A program made the translations under genes and the position numbers. Below, piece after piece: positions 24,635-33,875 of a stretch of 44,421 nt of DNA (the first letter of the stretch is position 1; every line of letters begins with the position of its first letter). Where the stretch lies: positions 1-44,421 of the forward strand of contig JAESPR010000097.1 in assembly GCA_016765685.1 (NCBI GenBank), in the 5' to 3' direction. This stretch comes from Colwellia sp. GTDB lineage: Bacteria; Pseudomonadota; Gammaproteobacteria; Enterobacterales; Alteromonadaceae. The notes beneath the pieces are model-generated. The model did no database searches. It was not told the DNA's origin and saw only the letters and a program-made list of their open reading frames with translations.

Positions 24635-26931
24635 TGGCAGCAGTAAAGCAACCTATTGCAAGTGCTGAGTCAAATCATGACCGCCTGCAAGTAAGCTCTG
24701 GTCGCTCATATCCTTTAGGCGCAACCGTAGATGAAAAAGGTATTAATTTTGCCATTTTTTCTGCCAATGCTGAAAAAGTAGAATTGTGCTTGTTTGATGC
24801 CTCAGGACAAAATGAACTTCAGCGTATCACCTTACCTGAGTTTACTGATGAAGTATGGCATGGTTTTGTTGATGATTTACCGGAGGGCACATTATATGGT
24901 TATCGCGTTTATGGGCCGTTTGCACCGCATGAAGGGCACAGATTTAATCCGCATAAATTATTGCTTGATCCCTACGCTAAACAGTTAGCGGGGGAGTTTA
25001 TTACTTCTACCAGTCATTATGCTTTTGATACCCATTGCCCCGAAGCCGACTTAACACTAGATATACGTGATAACGCCGCTTATCTACCTAAGTGTGTGGC
25101 GGTAAAAACCTTAGCCTTGTGTAACTCTCATCCACAAGTGCGTCGCCGCGACACCATACTTTACGAACTGCACGTTAAAGGTTTTACCAAACTACATCCT
25201 GACGTACCGGTTGAACTACAAGGCACTTTTGCCGGTCTTGCCCAACCCAGTGTTTGCCAATACCTTGCTGATTTAGGCATTACCAGTATTGAGCTTTTAC
25301 CCGTGCACAGTTTTTTAGATGAGCCCTTTGTTAAAGAAAAAAACTTAACCAATTACTGGGGTTACAACAGTTTAAGTTTTTTTGTACCGCAGCCTAGTTA
25401 TTGTTATAGCGATGGTTTAAACGGTGACTTATACGGTGGTATGAGCGAATTTAAAAACATGGTTGAAGTTTTTCATCAAGCGGGTATCGAAGTCATTCTT
25501 GATGTGGTTTACAACCATACCGCAGAAGGCAATGAGCTTGGACCAACCTTAAGTTTTAAAGGCATAGACAACGCCAGTTATTACCGTTTGTGCGCGGAAG
25601 ATAAACGTTTTTATGTTAATCATTCAGGCTGCGGTAATACCCTAAATATTAGTCATCCGCGGGTTTTACAATTAGTCACCGACAGTTTGCGCTATTGGGT
25701 TGAAGTAATGGGTGTTGATGGCTTTCGTTTTGATCTCGCGCCAGTATTAGGGCGCGATGAACAGCATTTTAGCGCCAATAATCATTTCTTTAGTGCCTTA
25801 AAGCAAGATCCCACCTTAGCGAAAGTAAAACTAATTGCCGAGCCATGGGATATTGGCGAGGGCGGTTATCAATTGGGGCGTTTTCCCAACCAGTGGATGG
25901 AGTGGAACGATAGGTTTCGTGATACTTGCCGCCGTTTTTGGCGCGGTGATGAAGGCATGGCACCAGAATTTGCGGCTCGTTTACATGGCTCTAGTGATAT
26001 TTTTGAGCCTCGCACTCATGGAATATCAAGCCGTCGCCCTAGCGCTAGTATTAATTTTATCACCTCTCATGATGGTTTTACCCTGCATGATTTAGTGAGT
26101 TACCAACATCAACACAATCATGCCAATGGTGAACAAAACCAAGATGGCCACAGCAGTAATTTTAGCAGTAATTTTGGTGTTGAAGGTGATACCGATAACG
26201 ACATTATCAAGCAACTTCGCCAGCAACAAAAACGCAATTTATTAACCACCTTATTTATCTCCCAAGGCACGCCAATGTTATTGTCAGGAGATGAAATGGC
26301 CAATTCACAGCAAGGTAATAACAATGCTTATTGCCAAGATAATGAAATTTCATGGCTCAATTGGCATAACTCTAATAGCCAAAGTGAGATCGAATTTGTT
26401 AAACGTCTGATCCATTTGCGTAAAGAGCATCCATTACTAAATCGAACTCATTATCAACACGGCAATACGGTGTCAGCACAAACCGGCTTGCCTGATATTA
26501 GCTGGCTTAATTGTCATGGAAAGTTGATGCAAACAAGTGACTGGCATGACAGCGCTATTAAGTGTGTCTCTATGTTGCTTGGTGATACTAAAAGCGAAGT
26601 ATTACCGGCAGTAGAGACCATTTTTGGTGAATATTGTCCATTAGGGCAAATCGAAGATGATGCGTTATTAATCATCTTTAATGCGCACCAAAGTGATATT
26701 GACTACGCCTTACCTGCGTTAAGCGGTTATTGGCAAGTATTGCTTAATACTGCTGAGGGTATTGGTTTTTTAAATGACAAACTTAGCAAAAAATTAGCTA
26801 AAACCAACATTACTGCCGCCGCACACAGTTGTGTAGTACTCAGTTTTTCTCAAACTAGTAGCAAAGAAAATCCAAAAAATACAACAAAAATCAATCAACT
26901 CACTTTTGTGAGCGAAGAAGACAGAGAGTAA
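24634..26931 (+). CDS. glgX: glycogen debranching enzyme, isoamylase type
   Basis: This 765-aa GH13 enzyme hydrolyses alpha-1,6 branches of phosphorylase-limited glycogen. An N-terminal CBM48-like domain ('YPLGATVDEKGINFAIFSAN') is followed by the barrel. Catalytic Asp367 lies in 'GFRFDLAPVLGRD', Glu403 in 'LIAEPWDIGEGGYQLGRFP', and Asp480 in 'TSHDGFTLHDLV'. 'LDVVYNHTAEGNE' is region I. It is about 100 residues longer than E. coli GlgX (657 aa), the extra lying partly in the C-terminal half and a Ser/Asn/Lys-rich tail. It starts inside the glgB stop codon and ends 7 nt before malQ. Confidence 0.93.
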   Translation: MAAVKQPIASAESNHDRLQVSSGRSYPLGATVDEKGINFAIFSANAEKVELCLFDASGQNELQRITLPEFTDEVWHGFVDDLPEGTLYGYRVYGPFAPHEGHRFNPHKLLLDPYAKQLAGEFITSTSHYAFDTHCPEADLTLDIRDNAAYLPKCVAVKTLALCNSHPQVRRRDTILYELHVKGFTKLHPDVPVELQGTFAGLAQPSVCQYLADLGITSIELLPVHSFLDEPFVKEKNLTNYWGYNSLSFFVPQPSYCYSDGLNGDLYGGMSEFKNMVEVFHQAGIEVILDVVYNHTAEGNELGPTLSFKGIDNASYYRLCAEDKRFYVNHSGCGNTLNISHPRVLQLVTDSLRYWVEVMGVDGFRFDLAPVLGRDEQHFSANNHFFSALKQDPTLAKVKLIAEPWDIGEGGYQLGRFPNQWMEWNDRFRDTCRRFWRGDEGMAPEFAARLHGSSDIFEPRTHGISSRRPSASINFITSHDGFTLHDLVSYQHQHNHANGEQNQDGHSSNFSSNFGVEGDTDNDIIKQLRQQQKRNLLTTLFISQGTPMLLSGDEMANSQQGNNNAYCQDNEISWLNWHNSNSQSEIEFVKRLIHLRKEHPLLNRTHYQHGNTVSAQTGLPDISWLNCHGKLMQTSDWHDSAIKCVSMLLGDTKSEVLPAVETIFGEYCPLGQIEDDALLIIFNAHQSDIDYALPALSGYWQVLLNTAEGIGFLNDKLSKKLAKTNITAAAHSCVVLSFSQTSSKENPKNTTKINQLTFVSEEDRE

Positions 26932-26938
26932 CAAGAAT

Positions 26939-29176
26939 ATGATTTCACATCACCATAGACAAGACTTTTCATATGGCAAGGCACAAGCAAGTGCAAACTT
27001 AATAGCACAACTAGCACAAGAGGTTGGTTTTCATCAAAGCTATATTGACAGTTATGGCAAGCAAGTTTTTGCCAAAGATGAAGCACGTCATGCACTGCTT
27101 AAAGCCATGGGTTACGATCTCAGTAGTGACGAGGTACTTGCACAGCAAATAACGTTATTGCATGAGCAAACATGGCGAGTAATGTTACCAGCAACGCATA
27201 TTGCTAAGTGTGAAGAAGAAAGTCACACTCTGATAATCAGTTTGGCATCAGGCGTGAATAATCATATTACTTGGACAATAACCACCGAAACAGGTGAAAC
27301 GCTCAATGAGCAAATTGCTCTGAATCGTTTAGTTAAACTAGACGAAACTTCTTTAGGGAAAGATCATTTTGCTAAATATCAATTACCTTTACCTAACTTA
27401 GCGCAAGGTTATCATCAGTTGTCGTTAACGCATGGTGAACAAAATGCCAGTTGTCATTTGATTTTCGCGCCAAAAACTTGTTACAGCCCACAAGAGGCGT
27501 CGGTTCAAAAAATGTGGGGTTATGCCGCACAGCTATATTCTATTCGTAGTGACAATAACTGGGGCATGGGCGATTTTGGTGACTTACTAGCGCTGGTTGA
27601 AAAATCAGCACAGCAAGGTGTTTCAGCCATTGGTTTAAACCCTTTGCACCCATTATACCCAAACAATCCTGCTCATCGTAGCCCGTATTCACCCACCAGT
27701 CGTTGTTTTTTAAATGTCATCTATATTGACGTTACTAAGGTGCCTAACTATGCAAGTTGCCAAGCCGCTCAAGTGCGCTTTAATAGTGACGAATTTCAAG
27801 CGAAATTAGCCTTTGCTAAAGGCACAGATTTAATTGATTACCCCGCGGTTGCTGATGTGAAATATCAGATTTTAGAATTATTGTTTAAAGACTTTATTAC
27901 CAACCCAAGTAAGGCTTTATTAGCAGAGTTTAATGATTTTAAAGCTGAGCAAGGGGATGATTTACTAAATTTAACTACTTTTGATGCTTTGTACGAACAC
28001 TTTAGAGCGCAAGATGAAAATATTTATGGTTGGAAAATGTGGCCACAAGGTTATCAAAACCCTAACAATGCAGACGTTAAAGCATTTCAAACAAGTCATA
28101 GCGAGCGTATTGATTATTTTGCCTTTTTACAGTGGTTAGCTCATGTTCAGTTAACAACCGTTGCACAAACAGCAAAAGCACAGGGTATGCCCGTGGGTTT
28201 GTATTTAGATTTAGCCGTTGGTTGTGATGGCTCGGGCGTTGATGTGTGGTGTGATCAAGACGTGTATGTGTCGGGTGCTGCGGTTGGCGCGCCGCCCGAT
28301 GCAATGAATACTTTAGGTCAAGATTGGGGTTTAACGCCAATTAACCCCGTAGCATTGCAACAGCAAGGTTACTTGCCGCTAGTTAAAGCCTTGCGTAGCA
28401 ATATGCAATATGCGGGCGCTTTACGTATTGATCATATTTTAGGTTTAATGCGTCAATATTGGGTTGCGCCGGGTATGAAAGCCGATGAAGGGGTTTATAT
28501 TACCTTTCCATTAGCCGATATCTTACGTATTATCGCGCTAGAATCACGCCGTGAAGAATGTGTGGTTATTGGTGAAGATTTAGGCACAGTGCCGGAGGGT
28601 TTTGGTGACATTATGGCAAGCGCGGGTTTATTGTCATACAAAGTACTCTTTTTTGAACGTTGGGATTCAGGCTTTTTTATGCGTCCAGAGTTATACCCCG
28701 CACAATCTATGGTGACGGTTTCTACCCATGATTTACCGACACTGACCGGCTGGTGGACAGGGCGAGATCTTGAATGGCGTCAACAATTAAACTTATATCC
28801 TAATGATGAAATGGGGCAACAAGAGCGCACCAGTCGCATTGAAGATAGAAATTTGTTAATTTCTGCTTTGGGTGATCTTAATGTGATTGATATGGCAAAA
28901 TCGCCACCGCAAGCGCCGGCTAAAATGAATACCGAATTATCGGCTGCCGTGCAAAAATATTTAGCACAAGCGCCTAGTCATATTCAGTTAATACCCTTAG
29001 AAGATGCCTTAGAAATTGTTGAACAGGTGAATATTCCTGGCACGATAGATCAGCATCCTAACTGGCGTCAAAAGTTGCCGGTAACACTGACAGAATTTTT
29101 TCAACAAGAGTCAGTTAATGCCATTAGCGCTGCTATGCAGCAAGCGCGCCCACTTTGTAGGTCGACACGAACGTAG
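26939..29176 (+). CDS. malQ: 4-alpha-glucanotransferase (amylomaltase)
   Basis: This 745-aa GH77 enzyme transfers glucan segments between maltodextrins and releases glucose. The N-terminal domain (to about 165) is the MalQ-specific extension, followed by the barrel. Catalytic residues are Asp498 in 'LRIDHILGLMR', Glu546 in 'VVIGEDLGTVPEGF' and Asp598 in 'STHDLPTLTGWW'; 'SPYSPTSR' is the typical acceptor-site motif. The last codons run into a REP element at 29155, so the tail 'LCRSTRT' and the stop codon come from the repeat rather than from the ancestral gene. It lies in an operon with glgX (7-nt gap). Confidence 0.95.
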   Translation: MISHHHRQDFSYGKAQASANLIAQLAQEVGFHQSYIDSYGKQVFAKDEARHALLKAMGYDLSSDEVLAQQITLLHEQTWRVMLPATHIAKCEEESHTLIISLASGVNNHITWTITTETGETLNEQIALNRLVKLDETSLGKDHFAKYQLPLPNLAQGYHQLSLTHGEQNASCHLIFAPKTCYSPQEASVQKMWGYAAQLYSIRSDNNWGMGDFGDLLALVEKSAQQGVSAIGLNPLHPLYPNNPAHRSPYSPTSRCFLNVIYIDVTKVPNYASCQAAQVRFNSDEFQAKLAFAKGTDLIDYPAVADVKYQILELLFKDFITNPSKALLAEFNDFKAEQGDDLLNLTTFDALYEHFRAQDENIYGWKMWPQGYQNPNNADVKAFQTSHSERIDYFAFLQWLAHVQLTTVAQTAKAQGMPVGLYLDLAVGCDGSGVDVWCDQDVYVSGAAVGAPPDAMNTLGQDWGLTPINPVALQQQGYLPLVKALRSNMQYAGALRIDHILGLMRQYWVAPGMKADEGVYITFPLADILRIIALESRREECVVIGEDLGTVPEGFGDIMASAGLLSYKVLFFERWDSGFFMRPELYPAQSMVTVSTHDLPTLTGWWTGRDLEWRQQLNLYPNDEMGQQERTSRIEDRNLLISALGDLNVIDMAKSPPQAPAKMNTELSAAVQKYLAQAPSHIQLIPLEDALEIVEQVNIPGTIDQHPNWRQKLPVTLTEFFQQESVNAISAAMQQARPLCRSTRT

Positions 29177-29254
29177 TGAGGCTCTACATGTGATGTGATT
29201 AGCGCTTGTCGAGGCGAGCACCCACAAGGTGCAGCGTTGCAGCATAGCCCTACA
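29155..29254. repeat. diverged REP pair between malQ and the amylase gene
   Basis: The left part starts TTGTAGGTCG at 29155 and runs to GTGAGGC at about 29182. The right part runs from TTGTCGAGGCGAGCA at 29205 to CCCTACA at 29254. The GTAG heads face outward, the reverse of the units at 22244 and 38984. It overlaps the last 22 nt of malQ. Confidence 0.65.
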
Positions 29255-29287
29255 TAGATTTATGACCAAATAAAAGAGAAATTTATC

Positions 29288-31105
29288 ATGAAAACATTGG
29301 TTCAAGGTGTTATTTTTATTGTCGCCACTTTTAGTTTGTTAACTCCTTTAAGCATTATTGCTAAAGAAAGCACTTTGCAGTCAGATAGCACGGCCAAAGC
29401 CGCTAAACTAGCGCCTTATCAACAACGTTCTTTTCAAGATGAAGTGTTTTACTTTGTGCTTCCTGACCGATTTTACAACGGTGATGAAAGTAACGATTTA
29501 GGCGCAGCAGCGAACGATAAAAAGCGTGCTTTATCCCGTGGCGGTTTCGATAAAACCCATAAAGGCATGTACCATGGTGGTGACTTAGCGGGTTTAACTG
29601 AAAAACTACCTTATCTTGATAATATGGGCATTACCGCTATTTGGTTAACGCCTATTTTACGTAACCAAGCGATGCAAGCAGATAGTTCGGGTTACCATGG
29701 TTACTGGATTTTAGACTTTACCGAATTAGACCCTCACCTTGGTAGTAATGCTGAGTTAAAGCATTTTATCGACCAAGCTCACCAACGTAATATCAAGGTG
29801 TTTTTTGATATTATTACCAATCATACTGCTGACGTTATTAAATATGAAGAATGTCATGGTAAAGATGGTTTAGGTTGGATAGTTGAGGACGCTAATGCTG
29901 ATAACAAAAGCTGCCCGTTTAAGTCAAGGGCGCAGCTTGCTAAAGGTGATGTTTACACTCCACTTATTCCTAAAGGAAATGAGCAATTCCCTTTATCTCA
30001 AGTAAAGTCACCCCATTGGTTAAATGATATTGATGCTTACCATAACCAAGGTGACTCATTTTGGCAGGGTGAAAGTGCCATTCGTGGTGACTTTGTCGGT
30101 TTGGATGATCTCGATACCAATAGTGAAAAAGTCGTTACCGGCATGATTGATATTTATAAAAACATTATTACTGAGTTCAAACCAGACGGATTTCGTATTG
30201 ATACCGTTAAACACGTTAATATGGAATTTTGGCAAGCCTTTTCGCCCGCATTGATTAAACATGCCCACAGTTTAGGCATCGACAATTTTTTTATGTATGG
30301 TGAGGTTTATAGCTTTGAACCCAAATTATTAAGCCCTTTTAGCACCGAAGGAAAAATACAGTCAGTGTTGGATTTTGCCTTACAAAGTGCCATTCAAAAT
30401 ACCCTTGTTAATCAACAAGGCACTGCTGTATTAGCGCAATTGTTCGCTCAAGATCATTTGTATCAAACTGCTCACACTGATATTGAAAATACCAATGCTA
30501 ATCATTTGGTTAATTTTACCGGTAATCATGATTTGGGGCGTTTTGCTTACTTTTTAAGAACCAGTCAATTTAACTATAGCGAAGCTGAGCAAATCAAACG
30601 TAATTTATTGGCTCATGCGATGTTGTATTTTAGTCGTGGTGTGCCTGTGATTTATTATGGTGATGAGCAAGGTTTTGTTGGTGACGGTAACGATCAAGCC
30701 GCGCGTCAAGACATGATGCCTTCACTGGTGGCTAGTTATAACGATGATAATTTACTAGCTACCGATAAAACCACCGCAGATGATAATTTTGATACCAACC
30801 ACTTGTTTTACCAAACCTTTGCAAAGTACGCTGAGCTTTATCAGCAATATCCAGCGCTACGTTTTGGTCAGCAAAGCACGCTTTATGCTCAAGACAAACC
30901 GGGAATTTTTGCTATTGAAAGGGCTTATAGATCAACTAGGGGCGAGCAGAAGTTAATGGTAGTATTCAATACGGCAACAGACGCTCAATCACTTGAATTG
31001 ATAACAGCTAAAACAGCAGGCAAATTAATGTATAAAGCGGATGAAACCACTACGGCTAACAGTGTTGCCCCGTTAAGTTTTGCTATTTATCAAGTATTAA
31101 AATAA
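29288..31105 (+). CDS. exported GH13 alpha-amylase
   Basis: This 605-aa protein has a signal peptide (1-25, 'FIVATFSLLTPLSIIAKE') with no lipobox, so it is periplasmic or released. The barrel motifs are region I 'VFFDIITNHTADV', region II 'GFRIDTVKHVN' with Asp305, region III 'FMYGEVYSFEP' with Glu339, and region IV 'FTGNHDLGRFAY' with Asp415. A ribosome site AAGAGA precedes the start. It is last in the glgP-led operon, separated from malQ by a REP pair across 111 nt with no MalR site, so it likely depends on read-through. Its 3' end overlaps the convergent HDOD gene by 9 nt with no terminator. Confidence 0.9.
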   Translation: MKTLVQGVIFIVATFSLLTPLSIIAKESTLQSDSTAKAAKLAPYQQRSFQDEVFYFVLPDRFYNGDESNDLGAAANDKKRALSRGGFDKTHKGMYHGGDLAGLTEKLPYLDNMGITAIWLTPILRNQAMQADSSGYHGYWILDFTELDPHLGSNAELKHFIDQAHQRNIKVFFDIITNHTADVIKYEECHGKDGLGWIVEDANADNKSCPFKSRAQLAKGDVYTPLIPKGNEQFPLSQVKSPHWLNDIDAYHNQGDSFWQGESAIRGDFVGLDDLDTNSEKVVTGMIDIYKNIITEFKPDGFRIDTVKHVNMEFWQAFSPALIKHAHSLGIDNFFMYGEVYSFEPKLLSPFSTEGKIQSVLDFALQSAIQNTLVNQQGTAVLAQLFAQDHLYQTAHTDIENTNANHLVNFTGNHDLGRFAYFLRTSQFNYSEAEQIKRNLLAHAMLYFSRGVPVIYYGDEQGFVGDGNDQAARQDMMPSLVASYNDDNLLATDKTTADDNFDTNHLFYQTFAKYAELYQQYPALRFGQQSTLYAQDKPGIFAIERAYRSTRGEQKLMVVFNTATDAQSLELITAKTAGKLMYKADETTTANSVAPLSFAIYQVLK

Positions 31106-31933
31106 TTCAGCAAAATCATCTTCTATATCGCTATAGTCCTCTGGAGAAATGCCTAAAATATCTAACGCTTCCTCGCCAATTTCATCCCAATCAGGTGATG
31201 GGTTATAGCGTTTTACTTTCTCAACCATATTTTCAGCGGTTTTTAATGCGGCAAAAGCAAGTTGGATATTTGGCGCAATTGGTTGTTTAAAAAAGCCACT
31301 GTCATGATGTTGTAAGATTAATTGGCAAATTTCTTTAGGAAGGTGCCAAGAAGTAGCCACATAATAACCAAGCACTGCATGGTTGGTACGATATCGTGCT
31401 TCTTCTAACGTGATTGAATTAACGTTTTGTCGATTAGCTTCACTCAGTATTTCTATATAGTCAGCATGTTTTAAAGCCAATAATGGTATACCACAATTTT
31501 GGAATAAACCTATGGTGTAGAGCATATCAACAGGCAGTTCATTTTTAATCTTGTTGCCAATGTAAGTCATCGCATTGGCAACATCTTGGGCGTCATCCCA
31601 AAAACGCTCTAGTGAAATGCAAGCATCACCTTTAAAGGACGCTTTTAGTAATAAAGCGGTCACTAAACCATTGACTGTTTTTATGCCAAGCATCATCACC
31701 GCTTGCTTTATTTCAGAAATGCGTCGATTCATACCGTAAAAAGGGGAGTTAATAATTTTTAAAATGGCCGCCGATAAACCAACATCTCCAAAGATAAGGC
31801 TGGAAATATCTTCGATGCTCGGTTCATCTTCGGTCATTATTTTTTGAATACTTGATAGAATTTCAGGTTTTACTGGAATTTGAAAACTTGAAATAACCGC
31901 TGACATTTTCTCTTCATCTAAATCAAACAACAT
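31097..31933 (-). CDS. HDOD-domain protein
   Basis: This 278-aa soluble protein has an HDOD domain, a degenerate HD hydrolase fold used in signalling. Stretches include 'IFGDVGLSAAILKIINSPF', 'INRRIS'-like 'MNRRISEIKQAVMMLG', and 'YRTNHAVLGYYVATSWHLP' followed by 'LILQHHD'. Metal-binding HD residues are not conserved as in true phosphodiesterases. Such proteins act as adaptors in chemotaxis, motility or cyclic-di-GMP circuits; the partner is unknown. The start follows AGGAG. It is monocistronic and convergent to the amylase gene. Confidence 0.88.
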   Translation of the reverse strand: MLFDLDEEKMSAVISSFQIPVKPEILSSIQKIMTEDEPSIEDISSLIFGDVGLSAAILKIINSPFYGMNRRISEIKQAVMMLGIKTVNGLVTALLLKASFKGDACISLERFWDDAQDVANAMTYIGNKIKNELPVDMLYTIGLFQNCGIPLLALKHADYIEILSEANRQNVNSITLEEARYRTNHAVLGYYVATSWHLPKEICQLILQHHDSGFFKQPIAPNIQLAFAALKTAENMVEKVKRYNPSPDWDEIGEEALDILGISPEDYSDIEDDFAELF

Positions 31934-32040
31934 TGTCTCCTATTGCTGCACAGGAATAAATGCAGCGATACATCAGTTAGTTGTTTAATTGTAGCGTTAA
32001 TTTTTGTTTTTCGCATACTTAAGGCGACTGTTAAAGCAAT

Positions 32041-32070
32041 GTGTGAATAAATCCGCTGTTTTATTCACAC
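32041..32070 (-). terminator. hairpin downstream of the BlaR1-like gene
   Basis: A perfect 11-bp stem (32041-32051 with 32060-32070) has an 8-nt loop and begins 10 nt after the stop. The following T-tract on the minus strand is poor, so termination strength is uncertain. Confidence 0.5.
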
Positions 32071-32079
32071 ACACTATGC

Positions 32080-33357
32080 TTAGTTAACCACCTTAATTCT
32101 TTCAATCAATGACTCAGGCTGTACACTTGATTTACCCATCAAATAATCTAGCTGAACTAGGGTGTTTTTCTGAGCTTGCCCCGTTGCTTGATAACGCCAT
32201 TGTTTTACTGCAACAATGGCGGTTTTATCAAAAACATAAGCCGGCTTACCATCAACCACCTCAACATTACTAACACTACCATCGCCGTTAATATCAAACT
32301 TTAATACCACCGAGCCCTCGGTACCTTCTCGGGCGGCTTTAATAGGGTATTTAGGCTCGACTCTGTAAGTAGGTTGAGTACCCAGTTGTGTTTGCGCTAA
32401 CGTGTTGTTTTGTTTTACTTGATTACCAGCATAACTGATACCCGCGAGGGTTGAGGTTGAAAGTAGTACTATTAGCGCTAATTTAGTGGTGCTGTAAGCT
32501 TTGCTTTTGGCAGACATATTTTTAATTTGTTCAATACGGTTAAACATAAAGTTTTGCTCCCCATTGTGTTTGAAACTCATTAAAGTAAAGGCATTAGGCG
32601 GTGAAGTTTCAGCCGCTAACACTAATGCTTTACAGTACTGTATTCTGGACTTTGTTCGTTTTTGATCTAAAACTACTTGGTCACAGGCGTGCTCTTGATC
32701 TTGGCGAAATGCTGCATAAGCTCGCCAAGCTAGCGGGTGAAACCAGAACAGCGCTAAGAGCATAAGCGCCACTTGGTTCGCCCACATATGGTGGTGAGTA
32801 TAATGGCAAACTTCATGATTGATGATCAGCGCTTGCTGTTCAGGGTTATAAAGTTCGTTAAAATCCTCAGGAATTAATAATGTTGGTTTCATCAAGCCCA
32901 TCAATATTGGGCTATGAATATGACTGCTTTGTTTCACGGTCAATTTTTCAGGGATAATTTTGTTAAGACTTTTCGATAAAGTTACTTTGGTTAAAATACC
33001 GATTTTAAGTGATTTTTTAAAATTGAAGTGAGTGGCCATCCAGTAGAAAACTAAACTAAAAACCCCCGTTAACCAAAGACTTGTGAGGGCTAAAACCATT
33101 AAGTTATTAGCGCTCAACTGTTGTTGAATTTGTTTACTTGGTTGTACTAAATAGCTTTGTATGTTGGCGTTGTTTAAGTCACTGACGTAATACCAAGGTA
33201 GCTCTAGTGGGTACAGAATTAATGATAACGGTAGCAATAACCACAAAGCATAACTGGTATTGGCGTCAGCTTTTTTTCGAAGTGGCGCTCGAATAAGTAA
33301 TAACAGGCTTAGCATCAAAGTTAGTGGCACCATTAAGGATACTAAGTGGTTAATCAT
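32080..33357 (-). CDS. BlaR1/MecR1-like M56 metallopeptidase sensor with C-terminal TonB domain
   Basis: This 425-aa membrane protein has about four hydrophobic segments (4-24, 36-53, 87-107, about 293-312). The zinc protease motif is 'INHEVCHYTHHH' (HEVCH 181-185) with a likely third ligand Glu222 in 'QDQEHACDQVV'. The periplasmic part (from about 335) is a TonB C-terminal domain, 'YPIKAAREGTEGSVVLKFDI' through 'AIVAVKQWRYQ', in place of the penicillin-binding sensor of BlaR1. In the BlaR1 model, signal sensing activates the protease, which leads to cleavage of the BlaI repressor. Here the signal is unknown. It overlaps the BlaI-like gene and is co-transcribed with it. Confidence 0.88.
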   Translation of the reverse strand: MINHLVSLMVPLTLMLSLLLLIRAPLRKKADANTSYALWLLLPLSLILYPLELPWYYVSDLNNANIQSYLVQPSKQIQQQLSANNLMVLALTSLWLTGVFSLVFYWMATHFNFKKSLKIGILTKVTLSKSLNKIIPEKLTVKQSSHIHSPILMGLMKPTLLIPEDFNELYNPEQQALIINHEVCHYTHHHMWANQVALMLLALFWFHPLAWRAYAAFRQDQEHACDQVVLDQKRTKSRIQYCKALVLAAETSPPNAFTLMSFKHNGEQNFMFNRIEQIKNMSAKSKAYSTTKLALIVLLSTSTLAGISYAGNQVKQNNTLAQTQLGTQPTYRVEPKYPIKAAREGTEGSVVLKFDINGDGSVSNVEVVDGKPAYVFDKTAIVAVKQWRYQATGQAQKNTLVQLDYLMGKSSVQPESLIERIKVVN

Positions 33358-33724
33358 TATCTTTCTCCCAGTCAGAAATTAACGATTTCAGCGCTTCTAT
33401 ATCTTCTTTTTTTAGATCGTTATGTTTGGCAAAACCAGCAACCAATGGTGCGACTTTGCCGCTGAACATACGCTCAATTAGGCTTTTACTTTCTTTTGAC
33501 GTATAAGACTCACGCTCAAGCAATGGTGAATAAATATAATGACGCTGTTGTTTTTCAAAGTTAATAGCTTGTTTTTTTACTAAACGGTTTAATAACGTTT
33601 TTACCGTTTTGTCATGCCATGTTTTATGTTGATTCAAACGTTTAATAATGTCAGTAGCGCTAGCAGGGTAGTGCAACCAAAGGGCTTCTAATACTTCAAA
33701 CTCGGCATTGCTAATTTCGGTCAT
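33350..33724 (-). CDS. BlaI/MecI-family repressor
   Basis: This 124-aa winged-helix protein starts at ATG 33722-33724; a GTG one codon earlier is also possible. The N-terminal domain 'ISNAEFEVLEALWLHYPASA' through 'KTWHDKTVKTLLNRLVKKQA' is the MecI/BlaI DNA-binding fold, and the C-terminal helices dimerise. It overlaps the sensor gene by 8 nt. Two TACA/TGTA-type inverted repeats upstream are likely its operators. It regulates at least its own operon; no beta-lactamase gene is nearby. Confidence 0.9.
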   Translation of the reverse strand: MTEISNAEFEVLEALWLHYPASATDIIKRLNQHKTWHDKTVKTLLNRLVKKQAINFEKQQRHYIYSPLLERESYTSKESKSLIERMFSGKVAPLVAGFAKHNDLKKEDIEALKSLISDWEKDND

Positions 33725-33752
33725 CACTTTTCTCTAGTTAGTCGACTGGTTG

Positions 33753-33766
33753 ATTACAAGTGTAAT
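33753..33766. promoter_or_regulatory. predicted BlaI-type operator 1
   Basis: ATTACAAGTGTAAT, an inverted repeat of the TACA-n-TGTA type bound by BlaI/MecI. It is the reverse complement of operator 2 and lies about 29 nt upstream of the start codon. Confidence 0.75.
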
Positions 33767-33773
33767 TCATGTA

Positions 33774-33797
33774 AATAGATTACACTTGTAATCTATT
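33774..33797. promoter_or_regulatory. predicted BlaI-type operator 2
   Basis: A 10-bp perfect inverted repeat (33774-33783 with 33788-33797) with a 4-nt centre contains ATTACACTTGTAAT. It is 26 bp from operator 1 by centres, close to 2.5 helical turns. Confidence 0.75.
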
Positions 33798-33875
33798 AAG
33801 TCAAGCTTTTTAAGAAAACAGATTTATTTTGTGATATTAAAATTCAACTTATTGTATTTCATGTGCAGGGGGGAA

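Noticed and set aside
25835-26095. Second-frame 86-codon open stretch inside glgX
   Set aside because: glgX is intact here with its catalytic residues, so this is a frame shadow.
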